Positions 24,143-35,608 of a DNA stretch of 64,000 nucleotides are shown here, in pieces. The notes beneath the pieces are model-generated. The model saw only the letters and a program-made list of their open reading frames with translations. It was not told where the DNA came from and did not search any database. The translations under genes were made by a program, and so were the position numbers. The first letter of the stretch is position 1, and every line of letters starts with the position of its first letter. Source of the DNA: Galerina marginata. Its lineage: Eukaryota > Basidiomycota > Agaricomycetes > Agaricales > Galerinaceae. Where the stretch lies: positions 1,550,001 to 1,614,000 of the forward strand of contig JAECYW010000006.1 in assembly GCA_023014335.1 (NCBI GenBank), in the 5' to 3' direction.

Positions 24143-26311
24143 CGTTGTGGATGGGTGTATGTTGTGTAAAGCGCGAAAGTATGGGTCAAGATACGCAGTA
24201 GTGGTGGTAGTGAAGAAGAGAGAGAAATGGCACAGCGTCGCATGAACAAACTTTCGAAATTCGGGCTCCGATTTTCCATATCCCGAACATGGCCCAAGTA
24301 AACAGCAACAATAATAACAAGAACGGCGAACAATACGGACAAGGCATAGGTGCCGCGTGCCCCTATCTATATTTGCCCCCGCCACACATACCGGAAAAGG
24401 GAATCGGTAGCCACGTGCCCCAAATGGGATTTGCCGATCGACCACATCAATGCATTGTTCGAGGATTTGGGGTTCAAGAGTGCCCAATTTCTCCCAATTT
24501 CTCGGACGAGTGGCATGGTTAGAATTGATGGCATATGACTGAGTCTCACAGAGGTGTGGCCCACCGGCGGATGTATTCGAGAAATGGCCCCAGAGGCCAT
24601 CCTCAGCTCCGGAATGGAATTTCTGGAATAACCCTTCTGCTGAGCGGTCTTAGATCGTTAGGCCTGTCTGGATAATGAGCCGTTAAACTCAGCTAATTAG
24701 TTCTCCGATATTGATGTCTAATTTTTTTTGCCTGTGCCAGGTATTTTACTTCTCTTCATTAACCGCTGATTCGCCATATCTTAATAGCGGGCCGCGGTAC
24801 GAAGCCATGGCCCATGGGCCACTCGAATATCTTTTCCATCCTAGGGGCTTTTATTTGAGCTTGTTTAAATTTGAACTTCTGCAGTACTAGAGAGAACGCT
24901 TATTTGACGCTAAGATTATTCCTCCATTTCATTGTTTCCCTACCTTTCGTTATTGACGCAAAATTTCGGTCACACCGCTCATACACTGGCCAGAGCTAGT
25001 AGCTCGAGAAATTGAATCCCAAACTTCAGTGAGAGGGTTTTTTTTCGAAAAACAAGAAATCTAAATCGTAACATGCAGTCAAACTCACTTCATATTCTCA
25101 GCCACTGAAGTTGTTCAGACTTTTGCAGCCGCTTGACATATCAGATTCTTCTGAAATTCCAAGACATCAGCTAACAAAGACGTTTCCATTATTCTTACTT
25201 GAGTGCCCTGAACTAAGTAACCAAGCCTCTGTACGATTTTAAGGTCTCGACTCGAAGAAGCAGCAGCGACGCTGCAAAATGTCAGAAAAGCTGGAAAGCT
25301 TGGGGTACGAAGAAAAAATGTGATGACCTGCTCGATGGAAATGCAACAGTACCTTGGGTGGCCAATCGGAGAATGGTGGAGAGAAACAAAAACCAGCAAC
25401 GCGGCTCAACACATATTTCCGCTGTACAAGGGTGTGGAGCTTGAGTCTCTTGAAGTCATTTTGTGGGGCGCTGCACCGGAAATAAGATATGTCAGATGCT
25501 GCATTTCGGGGATCAGCAATCCTCCGAGGCCAGAGTACTAGATCATTCACAATGAGGAAATTAATTCATTGCTACAAACAAATCTTGACCAAACGAGTGC
25601 CCTGTGAAAAATGCGAAAATTAAATCGGTGGAAGTCAAAGGTTGACTCAATTCGTGAACATTCGTCTACGTCACAGCTGCACCAAAGACAGAATTATGAG
25701 AAGAGATTTGTGGGAAAGTGATAGGCAAACGAAAAGAAATAAGGACCAAGTCCTAAGTATGACTTTTCGTTTTCTCGACGAAACTTGGCGTCTACGCCAA
25801 ATCCGGCAGCGGTGTTCTCGGCCCGGAAAATCACATGTAAACAGTCACAAACAACGCGTCGTTGAACATTGAATTCTTTCTCCTTCTTTCTCCCCTGCCA
25901 TGCCAGTCAAAGGAGGAAGCTCCGTCACTTTTCCGGAAGAAATTTTCCGCCAGTATGGGAACCACTTTCCGAAAGCAAAAAACTTCAAACTTTACCCCAA
26001 GTTCGGGGTTTCCTTGAGGTCCAGGAAACACATCCTTGGACTGGGATAACAGGATCGGTGTACTTGCGTCCGCGCGTTCTAGGCCTCTTATTTTTCAACC
26101 ACTCCACTCTGGCGTCCAAGGCACAATATCGGACCGGATATGTATATGAAAACCTGGAGCAGAGAGCGGGCGCTCTTTAAAGCATATAAAGTATGTTCAC
26201 TTGAACATGTGGTGGCCAACTCGGGAACACGGAGAAATTCTCACTGCTCCACTCCCCCTCAGAATAGCATCTGAAGTCCTCGGATGTGGGTTTCGATGAG
26301 CGGCTCTGGAG
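24143..26311. other. Intergenic, no confident gene
   Basis: About 2.2 kb with short frames on both strands. The longest, a 103-codon frame at 25239-25550 on -, has no recognisable domain. It is AT-rich in 24650-25100. Confidence 0.4.
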
Positions 26312-26551
26312 ATGTGGCTGGAAGGTATCCTTTCAGTTGTTTCTTTTCTTGGCCGTTTTTCATATGGACATGTGTCGTCATTCGAAGCAACAGTTAAAGT
26401 TGTCCAACCCAGAGGCAGCGCGGCTATTCATGGACCTGCCTTGTGTACTATTTGGCGCTCTGATTCTGAAAACCCATGTTCTTTCATTTACGGAGCGGAA
26501 GGCAACGCAGATTTCTGCGGGTTAGCGGGTCACCAAAGTAAATCTCGGTGA
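26312..26551 (+). pseudogene. Possible fragment of a secreted Ser/Thr-rich surface protein
   Basis: A 79-codon frame containing VKVVQPRGSAAIHGPALC and TIWRSDSENPCSFIYG. The pattern of a Trp, a charged Ser/Asp stretch and a Pro-x-Ser-Phe resembles the N-terminal beta-sandwich of the basidiomycete surface proteins with a downstream Ser/Thr stalk and one TM helix. No such stalk or TM segment follows, so if real this is a remnant or an incompletely modelled gene. Confidence 0.25.
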
Positions 26552-26963
26552 GTGCAATGACATGGAGTACCGACTTCCTCTGACTAGGTAAACAGATATA
26601 TCGACGTCATCGCAGCACATCGCCGTTAGCATCTGTCAACAGCAGAGTCTAGACCTATACAGCATTCCCAATAATAAGGACTGCGTGTCCTTGTCTCCTT
26701 CAATCACGGCAAATGGGCAACCAATTGCTCCACGAGCGTCTTGTGTTTTCCCTTGTTCATTGGGGAGAAGGGATAGATAAGGGTACGTGTGAGCACGAAC
26801 CTGGACCGGGTGCGGGCTGTGTTTGATCCTTTTTATATGCGTCCAGCCACCAGCTGTCCCGGTCGTACTTAACCTTCGGCTATCGCCTTCATATGTCGCA
26901 AGTCATCTATCCTAGATCTATGACGCCATCGTCAGGTACGTACAGATTCACAAGCTGTTCACC

Positions 26964-27248
26964 TTAAGTAGGTCGACTGATGTTTACTTCTCTCTCAATT
27001 CTCGTCGTGTCACCCTTGCCTCTTTCCGTACGAATGGCAACATAGCACCCCCCATAATCTTCAACGCGCTGAACTCCTGCACTACCACCCTTTGCTTGCT
27101 CCCAGGCGTGGGAAGACACTGCCTCCTTTTTCTCAGCCTCAGGACCCAAGTACAACCTCAACACCAGCGATCCCGCCTCGTTCGTTTCCGTGACCTCTTT
27201 GCCAAGGCATGCAGACCTGGGCGTCGTCTCCGAAGAAACTTTTGCCAT
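26964..27248 (-). CDS. Small hypothetical protein
   Basis: Single frame of 94 codons, hydrophilic, with no intron seen. The composition is protein-like (LVLRLYLGPEAEKKEAV, DYGGCYVAIRTERGKG). Its ATG is only 65 bp from the ATG of the divergent kinase gene, which supports a shared promoter but could also be chance. I do not recognise it. Confidence 0.4.
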   Translation of the reverse strand: MAKVSSETTPRSACLGKEVTETNEAGSLVLRLYLGPEAEKKEAVSSHAWEQAKGGSAGVQRVEDYGGCYVAIRTERGKGDTTRIEREVNISRPT

Positions 27249-27313
27249 TATCCGGTATGAAAATCTGGATAGATGCTACATAACGATTTGTTTCTCAAGA
27301 ATTTGTCTTCAGC

Positions 27314-29687
27314 ATGTTAAACTCAACATCGAAGTATTTCCCTAGGTTTCTGTTGAAGTTTTGGCTCTCTACGTGCGTGTATCTTCTTCGTATGCTATGG
27401 CTCCTTCTAAGCTGCACCTCTAGCGGAGCTATCCTTCCTTCTCGTCCTCCCCGGGTACACCTTTATGACGTATACGAGAATGAGTTGACAGAAATACACC
27501 ACTCCCGCAAAGACCCAATATCGGTCTTTCATGAACTCGATATTGGATACTTGCAGGGCGAAACGCGTCGAGCCCTTTCTGAAGCTGAGGCGGCTTTCTG
27601 CAAATTGGAATCGGAAACCCAGGACGTGCTTAACGATCTCCTTGATCGAACTGTATGGAGCGGAGAGAACTATGCTGGCAAAAAGTCTCTCCCGTTCAAT
27701 CGAAACTCTGTGGAGGTCTTGCGGAAATACTTTGTTTTTCTGCGCTTTCGTAACAGTGCTGGCTATCGCGAGACTGTTCAATCGCTCGAGCAATCTTATC
27801 AAGCCCAGCCCAAGGAGGGGTGTGTCTATTCAGCATATCGCCCTCTTGTTGTACAACTCCGACTTCGACACATCCTGCGTGGTTTCATCAAGTTCTTGAA
27901 TCACTCTTCGGCTGATACTGTGTCAGCTAGGACAGTTCCAGAGTTTCCGACCACTGGGGTGTCTGTCGATGCCTTTTATGACGCGATGGAAAAGTACTGT
28001 TGGCGCTTGTGCGAGGCAGAGCTTTGTATTGGAGTTGCTACCGAAGATCAGGAGTTTATGTTGTCTGATCGGTGCTTTGGTACCCTGGACGAAGGGTTTA
28101 ACGAGGATCCGTAAGCTACTTCTACTTCTGATCATTCAATCATTCGCTGAACTCGATCACAGTGAATGCTGCGATCTTTTCTTTCCAGTCTTCCCTACCC
28201 TTGCCTTGTACATCCTTGGAACCGCTGGGGAGCACTATCCGTCGACTTCCACATATCGACAAACCAGTCGGTCGACCGTGTGGCTCGATATCGGCCTGGA
28301 ATCGGCCTCTGACGTCCATTTACGAAATGCCATGATCCTGCAAACGTATCCAGAATACCTGTATTTCCAGTCTCTTCGGACTGTCGCCTTATCAATCTCG
28401 TCGTATGACGAGTTCCGGTGGATCCAGGAGCATCAAGACTACAGCAGGCTGAAGCAAAGGTGTCGGCAGAAGTTCTTGCAGGAGACCGTGACGAAGACAC
28501 TGGTCGTGAAGGGCTCGTTGATCTTGACCGATCTTACGGACGAGGTGGTTATTATGGGGGATTCGGCGGTGGCCCATGGCTCGTTCTCGGACGTTTGGAA
28601 AGGGACTTGGGAAGATCCTATTGAGAGACGGCCTCGAATGGTTGGGTTTATGTTGTCCATTGAAGCCTTGCATGCTAATTCATTTTGCGCTTAGGTCGCT
28701 TTGAAGTTCTTGAGACAGATCATGGTCCAGAACGTCCGAGAGAAGCTGCTGAAGGTTAGAATTTCGTTATTTATGCCTTTCCATTATCTTAATTCCAATG
28801 CAGCGCCTGCAAGCAGAAGTGATCGCGTGGCATCGACTATGCCACAAGAATGTCAGTCAATTGTTCGGAATTGTACAGTCTCCGAACAGTATAGCGATGG
28901 TCTCCCAGTGGTGCGACAATGGGACAGTCTGTAGTTATCTAAAGCACAACCCAGATGCCAATCGCATGAAGCTGGTGAGATGTCCTTCGCCATGTCGAAC
29001 TTATGACCTTCAATCTCATCTTCATCCCTCAACCGGTTTACAGTTGATCCAAATAGCATCAGGAATTTCTTACCTGCACACAGTCAAGCCAATCATCATT
29101 CATGGCGATTTGAAAGGGGTCAGACAACGTCGCCTGTTCGCCTTTTCTCCTTACTAATTAGATCCGCAGGGAAACATCCTTGTGGACGAGAGCGGAAACG
29201 CCATAATCACCGACTTTGGGCTGTCTAAAGTTCTTGGAGAGATGTCAGATTCCGTGAATAAGGCCACATCCATTTTCGCTGGGTCCACGAGATGGATGGC
29301 GCCGGAGCTCATCTTGGCGCTGGTCGAAGACCTCCTGCCGCCCATTACGACATTCAGTGATGTGTATGCGTTTGCATCCATCTGCCTTGAGGTATGTACT
29401 TGCATGACTTCATCAAGTGTATGCCAACCCTTAATAACTTTGTGAACTAGATTGCATCTGGCCAACTCCCGTATCCCAACCGCTCAAACGATCATGCGGT
29501 CACGCTTGATATTATACGAGGGGTTAAGCCTGTCCGAAGTTCCACTTGCCTTCTTAATCTCATCTCTGAAGGTGAAGATGCGTTTTGGGATATCTTAAGC
29601 CAATGCTGGAACAGCGAACCTACTTCCAGACCTACGATGCCACACCTTTTGGCGTTTTTGGAGGTTCTGGCCGCTTCGTCGTCATGA
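27314..29687 (+). CDS. DUF4238-protein kinase fusion
   Basis: Eight exons: 27314-27372, 27424-28110, 28163-28640, 28695-28754, 28804-28974, 29044-29118, 29170-29391 and 29451-29687; 662 residues. The N-terminal 400 or so residues resemble DUF4238: YFPRFLLKFW at the start, HLYDVYENEL, and a helix with EVLRKYFVFLRFRNSAGY. The C-terminal half is a complete TKL-like kinase: Gly loop HGSFSDVWKG, VALK lysine, HGDLKGGN catalytic loop (HGD in place of HRD, frequent in mushroom kinases), DFG and WMAPE. All key residues are present, so it should be active. The domain pairing suggests that DUF4238 senses or recruits something for the kinase; ligand and substrate are unknown. Confidence 0.85.
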
Positions 29688-30216
29688 ATCGATACCCTCC
29701 CCTGTTACTTGCAATACTTCTTTTCTGGCGGTTCTAGCATCACCCTATCAGCTTGCCCTTTAATCTTTCAGAATATGACAGCCTCGACCCCCTCGTCGGT
29801 TTAATTTAACTCCATGTACACACGTTAGTTATGATCTACCATGCCCTTTAGCTTCCCAGCCTGCATGCACGCCTATTCTCATTGTTCGCCTCTTGACATT
29901 CACTATACCTGCTTCTTCCATTTTCGCCATCAACACCAGTCATTATGTTTTCGTCGTTTGTCCCGTTCTACCATTTGTACATTCACACCATATCTCATGT
30001 ACAGTCAGTTTGACCATCATTCTACTAGTATTCCATGAATCATCGAGGATATCGATAAAGCTTTACGAATGCATATTCGTAAAGGATATCATTAGTACTT
30101 GGTAGGTGAACGCCATTTCGTAGAATCCCTTGGTTGCGCTAGTCTCCCGTAGGCAGATTTCGTGATACTACCGCCGGCTCTAGTCTTTTGAAACAGACCA
30201 ATACAATCGATTTGTA
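29688..30216. other. Intergenic between two kinase genes
   Basis: About 530 bp, pyrimidine-rich near 29850-30000. It is the 3' flank of the DUF4238 kinase and the promoter of the SRPK-like gene. No other gene seen. Confidence 0.5.
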
Positions 30217-30306
30217 ATGGTAAAGTCGATCACCTTCGTAACAGGAAACTCATCACTACCCAATAACTTACACTTTACATGTCAGTCAGCTGGCTCTAAA
30301 CTTCTC

Positions 30307-31988
30307 ATGTTTGGACGAATTCGTCCCCTTCATCGACGCCGAGTCTTCTCCCTCCGAGTGAAGGCCAACCCAAGGCCAACCGCAAGCTTTTACACTAGTC
30401 GTCAAATACTTGATAGGAAGCCAGATTCGAAAAGCCTTGACCACATTAGGCCGTTCAGAGAGTCAGTGGTTACCGTGCGGATTAGCGACGAGGAAGGCGA
30501 AGAGGGAGGGGTATTTGCTTCTGACGAGGAGCCCCATTTCCTTACACCCAAGCAAGGTTTTGGATTCAACCCACTTAAGCTTGGGGAACATCTTCAGGAC
30601 GGTCAAGTCCTTGGTGCCGAATATGAAGTTGTTCGCAAGCTAGGGTTTGGTGCCAATTCGAGTGTCTGGCTCGTTAACTTCGGCGAGTGAGTCCCCTTAT
30701 TTGCCGATCTGGATCGCTATTAAGCATTTTGATAGTAAATCGACCGAAAAACACTTTCTAGCACTCAAAGTGCTGACCGTAAATATGACGGCCGGAATTG
30801 TTTACGGAAAGTATTTGGAGCTTTCTTCTGCCCGTCGGGTAGCCGATGCGAATCCAAACCATCCTGGCTATCAGCACTGTCTTATACTCCGGGAATCGTT
30901 TGTATCTGACAGCTACCACGGCCCTCATATGTCTCTTGTCTTCGATGTCTTGGGGTCAGATATGTTGTCGCTTCAAAGACAGCAGCCGAACCATGTTTTT
31001 CCCTTACACATTACAAAGCGGATCATCAAGCAGGTTCTCCTTGCACTCGATTATCTTCATCGTGATTGTGGCCTGGTTCACCGAGGTGAGAGGCATTTCT
31101 TTTCTGGACATGGCTAAATCAGTGATTGAACAGACGTAAAACCACAAAACATTATGGTCGCCATGAATCCGTCTGATGCGACGATCTCTGACTATTTGGA
31201 TAAAAATCCTGCGGCTCTTTACGAGCCGCGAATAGAGCTTGATCTTTCCGTAGATCCTATCATTACCGTGAAGTCGCAACCCCTGCCGGACTTCGGTCTT
31301 CATTCCACATTGGACAATCTTGTTGTCAAGCTGGCTGACTATGGTGAAGGTGAGCTTTGCAGCTCTGCTTAGCTGCATCTTTAGATTGACCCTGCATAGC
31401 CATTCCAATAGAGAAGATCGACGCAGTGGAAGAATGCCAGCCCATTCTTCTGCGAGCTCCAGAAGTTATTCTCGGCCATCAGTATTCTACACCGATTGAC
31501 ATATGGTCCATTGGATGCCTCGTGAGTTACTTTCACTCTTTCTCTATTATTGGTAAATTGATAGACGCGATACATTTCAAGGTATTTGAATATCTCATAG
31601 GGACTCCCTTGTTCCAATTATACGAGTCTCCTAGTGTCAGCGTAGCTGATTCGCATTTACAACGGATGATTGAACTTCTAGGCGGGTTTACCCCAAACTT
31701 CCTTTCAGATTGCAGGAACAGGGCTGATTATTTTGACGAAAAAGGTCAGAATTCCTAAATACTCCCTGTTTCTATTGCTCTCTTATCCAGATCATTGTAG
31801 GAGAGCTTCTCCGAGTGAAGAAACTATTTCCTCGTACCATCGAGGAATGCATTGCACATTATGGATGCCTTGAAGATAAGGATATCACTCCTGCTGCTGC
31901 ATTCATTCGCAGGTGTCTGACAATCGATCCGTCTTTGCGCCCCAGCGCATCAGACCTTATCCAGGATGAATGGCTCAGCGACGTCTAG
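30307..31988 (+). CDS. SRPK-like serine/arginine-protein kinase
   Basis: Six exons: 30307-30686, 30736-31085, 31134-31349, 31400-31521, 31582-31744 and 31801-31988; 472 residues (502 if the in-frame ATG at 30217 is used). Features: Gly loop KLGFGANSSVWL, LALKVL lysine, LDYLHRDCGLVHRDVKPQN catalytic loop, then a 50-residue insert before LADYGEA, and LLRAPEVILG plus DIWSIGCL. The split C-lobe and YEVVRKLGFG start match the SRPK family, which phosphorylates SR splicing factors. The metal-binding motif is DYG rather than DFG. The intron ending at 31581 has an AAG acceptor and is fixed by the conserved SIGCLVFEYL. Confidence 0.85.
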
Positions 31989-32547
31989 GTTCATAATCGT
32001 ATAATTCCTCTCTAATTGTATACAGTCCATTCATCAGGCAAATGTTTGGTTCATCTTCGCGAAGGGAGGTACACGTCTCCCAAGACGCCAGCTGTCCTTG
32101 AAAGATGTGCTTATCTGTCTTTGCAAAGCACATCTTTAGTGTCGTTGCTTTGACTACTTATCCCAAACTACATCGTTGTGCTTTTCAAATATACGAGTTT
32201 CTAGCTAATTTTTGACCGATATAACAGTAAAACACATGCCATTGTCTCGTTTCACTTCGGCGAGTAAAGATTGGAGGTGCTTGGTATAACCCTGACCCTT
32301 AAGGCTGCTGCGATGCAGTGGAGGAATGAGGCACTGAGTATGGAGATGCATATAGTGTAAGCTAGGCGAGGGTTCGAGCCCGTTGTTCTTTCTGTACTCG
32401 TTGCTTGTATTGCCTTTCAGCCCAGAATATCAGCAACTGAACTTCGAAATTCATCTATCTCAAAGCATCCCATGTTTTCGACTCATGGTGCCCTGCTGAG
32501 CGACAGAAAATTGATTCGAATAGGAATGATTGAAAGTATGAAGTACT
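31989..32547. other. Intergenic between convergent genes
   Basis: About 560 bp between the stop of the SRPK-like gene and the stop of the SDH subunit. Both 3' UTRs lie here. No gene seen. Confidence 0.5.
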
Positions 32548-33325
32548 TTATTTAATCAGTGTCAAAGCGACTGTCGATACAGCTGTCGCCCCCAGCACTA
32601 TGTACCCCGTTACATAGGCACCCTTGACAGTGGTGACTTCATAGAAGAGCGCATGAGTAAACATGGCGTCGGGTAAAATAGGGGAAGACACATACATTTG
32701 ACTAAATCCCAGCTCAAATGACGGAGGCCATTCAGAGAGTGGAAAGCGAATGGGGCAGCCAGAATGGCCTTTCCGGCATATTTGACACCTTCTGGTAGTC
32801 CTGCGATAACTTCTATAACGTGTGCGCTATCGAAAGTGCCCGGAGCGATGAGATATGCAATGGAGAACCCATAGAGCACTAAACGGTTATCAAACGTTCA
32901 GAAGACGACGTAGAGAAGGTGAATTTGAGATGCGCACAAACGCTGAGGGCTCCACCGGTAACACGATTGGCAATAGAACCGACCCAAGTCAACTGGGGTT
33001 GGTAGATGGTGAAATGAGGGCTGCTGGGCCGGAGGAGTCGCTGCTTGTTCAGAATCACTTCTTCAGCGGAAGGGGTTAGTGATTGCGTCTGAACGGAGCT
33101 ATTGCATCGATAATGGCTCAGTTATATGTAAGATTCCAAGTAATCTGGGGTTCATTTACCGTTTTCCGACGACATTTCGTAGAACGACTTGGTTGCGCAC
33201 TGAGATTCGAAAGAATGTTTAGAGATCACCATTGTCCATATTTTTTGAAGAGACATACCAGCATTAGGCATGAATGTAGCCCTTTTTATGGCCGAACCGA
33301 GCCCAAGAGCTCTTGTTGACATCAT
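32548..33325 (-). CDS. SDH3: Succinate dehydrogenase cytochrome b subunit (complex II)
   Basis: Exons 33259-33325, 33160-33199, 32938-33098, 32696-32878 and 32548-32636; 179 residues. The N-terminus is a basic mitochondrial presequence. Then come the family signatures [36 protein letters not shown], the quinone/heme-site Ser and Arg, and [17 protein letters not shown] with the heme-ligand His. Three membrane helices are present. The protein anchors SdhA/SdhB in the inner membrane and passes electrons to ubiquinone. The intron 32637-32695 has an AAG acceptor that is required to keep the conserved third helix in frame. Confidence 0.95.
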
Positions 33326-33615
33326 ATCGGCTTGCAATATGGAAATAAACGGAAAGTGGTCGTCGCGGTGAACTTGCGGTGAACGTCGGGGAAAGCCTCC
33401 ACTTGGTTCGAACTCCGCTCGGGATCCGCGCTACGGGACAAATTGGTCCCGAACCAATCCACAGCTTTCCTTCTTACCAACTGCTGCCTCTGCAGCTGAC
33501 ATGAAGCTTTGTCATTTATTCTTTCTTAATAGAGGCCGTATGGCAATATAGCGGAACCATAAAAAGCGCAGATGTTTCGCCCCAGAATGCACCTTCCAAT
33601 CGAACCACGACAACT
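33326..33615. promoter_or_regulatory. Intergenic promoter region of a divergent pair
   Basis: 290 bp separate the start codons of the SDH subunit (-) and the dehydrogenase (+). It must contain both promoters. No specific site is identified. Confidence 0.4.
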
Positions 33616-34995
33616 ATGAAAGCACTCATAACGGCGAACCCTAACACTGCTGTGGTTGAGGATATTCCAGTTCCTGACCTCGGTCCTAAAGACATTCGGT
33701 AAGTATTTCAGTAAAGACGATTGCTACGGAAAACTGACAAATGTCTGGCGACTTGTAGAGTTAAGGTTCATTCTATTGCACTTAACCCAGTAGACTCGCT
33801 CTACGTTGCTCATCCATCTGACAAGCCCGGTCGTGTAGTGGGTAGTGACGTAGCTGGGGTAATCGATGAAATCGGAGATGAAGTAAAGCAGTGGAAAGTT
33901 GGTGACAGAGTTGCGGGTCTACTTCAAGGAGGTCTGTTGAGCTCGTTTTATTAACCCCTCCTTAACCACTAAATAATCTTGATTTCTAGCTACTTCAGGA
34001 AATCCCCGCCCAGGAGGATTTGCAGAATATGCTATTCTTGAAGAAGATCTTGCGATCAGAATCCCTTCGGGAGTATCGTTTGAAGAGGCGTCTACCTTGC
34101 CCCTGTGTTCTCTGACTGCTGCTCAGGTTGGTCCGCATCTTCGCCTTCAGAATATCCTTGACACAAACTCCGACTTTAGGCTTTGTTCATTCGTCTGGAC
34201 ATCAATGCTCCCTTTCCTAGTCCATTAAAATTTGCCGAAACACAAGTCGAATCACCGGCCATCCTTGTGTACTCAGGCGCAACCTCTCTAGGACTTTTCA
34301 CTATAGGCCTAGCAAGGCTTTTGCGTACCCCTGCTGGTCATCGCTATCGAATTTACGCCACAGCCAGCCCAAAAAATCACGACAAGCTCCTTGCTTTAGG
34401 CGTCGATGAGGTGTTTGATTATAGGTCCCCCACATGGCCAGATGATGTTCGGAATGCGTCAGGCGGAATATCATACGCCGTCGACTGCATCTCTGAAGAT
34501 TCGAGCACAGCACTTCTCTCGCAAACTTTTGTTGAAGCTGGCGGGAAGATCGCGGTCATCCGAAAATCAGCCTGGCACAAAGAAGGCATCCGCGACGGTG
34601 TCGTACCACTCTATGGAGCCGCCTGGTCAGGCCTCGGTCACGAAATCCGTTATAACAGTGAGTCTCTGTCTATTTTTCCTGCCATTGGCATGCATAAACT
34701 TACAAAATAACTCACAGATGAAATTCTACCCGCGTCGCCTTCTTGGCGAGATTTCACAGTCGCATTCTTCAAGTTCCTGTCTGCTGGATCTGCGGATGAT
34801 CACACCAAGTTTCCAATTCCGCCCAATCCCGTCCGCCTCATGCCTGGAGGGCTGGAGCGTGTCGTCGCTGATGGTTTTTCATTGCTTGGGTCTGGGAAGG
34901 TAATCGACCGCACCTCCAGTAATGTGACAGACGGTGATGATTGGATGAAGCCAATTTCCGCTGAAAAGCTCGTTTATCATGTATTTGGTGCTTGA
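33616..34995 (+). CDS. Medium-chain dehydrogenase/enoyl reductase-like protein
   Basis: Exons 33616-33698, 33759-33931, 33990-34126, 34180-34657 and 34718-34995; 382 residues. GroES-like N-domain (ALNPVDSLY, GRVVGSDVAGVIDEIG, VGDRVAGLLQG, GGFAEYAI) and Rossmann domain (ILVYSGATSLGLFTIGLARL, ALGVDEVFDYR). This is the zinc-independent toxD/trans-acting enoyl reductase branch of the MDR superfamily; the structural and catalytic zinc ligands are not evident. An NADPH-dependent reductase is likely, substrate unknown. No polyketide synthase or other biosynthetic gene is adjacent, so I would not place it in a metabolite cluster. Confidence 0.88.
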
Positions 34996-35608
34996 GATGC
35001 GCCAGTTTGCGACAATTATTTTTAACAATGGGCCCCTTCGGATACAGACTGCGTGCTTGAATCGAAATGGACTCCTGCACGAATGGTTCGGATTCACTGT
35101 AAACTGGAGGAGTGTTGACTGATGGGTGCACTAACCGTTTGCGCATAAATTAAATCCCTGCCCTTCTCTTCTCCCTTGGCCTTCTATGCTCCTCAACAAG
35201 CGCATCTGCCGTGTCCCCGGTCAGATCCTTCATCCAATATTCCTGCAGTTGATAACCCGTTAATCCCTCAGGGGTACATGAACCTTACTTTGGGCTTGGA
35301 CCTGTCGAGGAGTTGTGATCGAGGACAAAATGGATAGTGGAGTCGAGGTTGCATGGTATGGCGACCCTTCCGCAGGTTGGTACTAATAAATAAACACCGC
35401 GACCTGAGGAGACCTGGTTACTGATGGATCCTCGACTTCTTTATCTCCTGTGGGGTGAGACGGCCACCCTGAACTTGAAAGCGCCGGATCTTCCTGTGTC
35501 AATAATACTTATGAGTTGGCAATATCAAAACGCCCCAAAATTCAAGTTGCTTATCGGACACCGCTAATACTTTTGGTTTATCTTCCTCTACGAGCTCACT
35601 CTTAGACG
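34996..35608. other. Intergenic
   Basis: About 610 bp of 3' flank of the dehydrogenase plus promoter of the first Hsp70-like gene. No gene seen. Confidence 0.5.

Noticed and set aside
28195..28673. Long - strand frames opposite the kinase
   Set aside because: They are antisense shadows of the DUF4238-kinase exons and have no motif.
32369..32381. B-box-like GGTTCGAGCCC, possible tRNA gene
   Set aside because: No matching A box or foldable acceptor and anticodon stems in the preceding 70 bases.
33616..34995. Dehydrogenase as part of a secondary-metabolite cluster
   Set aside because: No synthase, transporter or regulator gene adjacent; neighbours are housekeeping or Hsp70-like genes.
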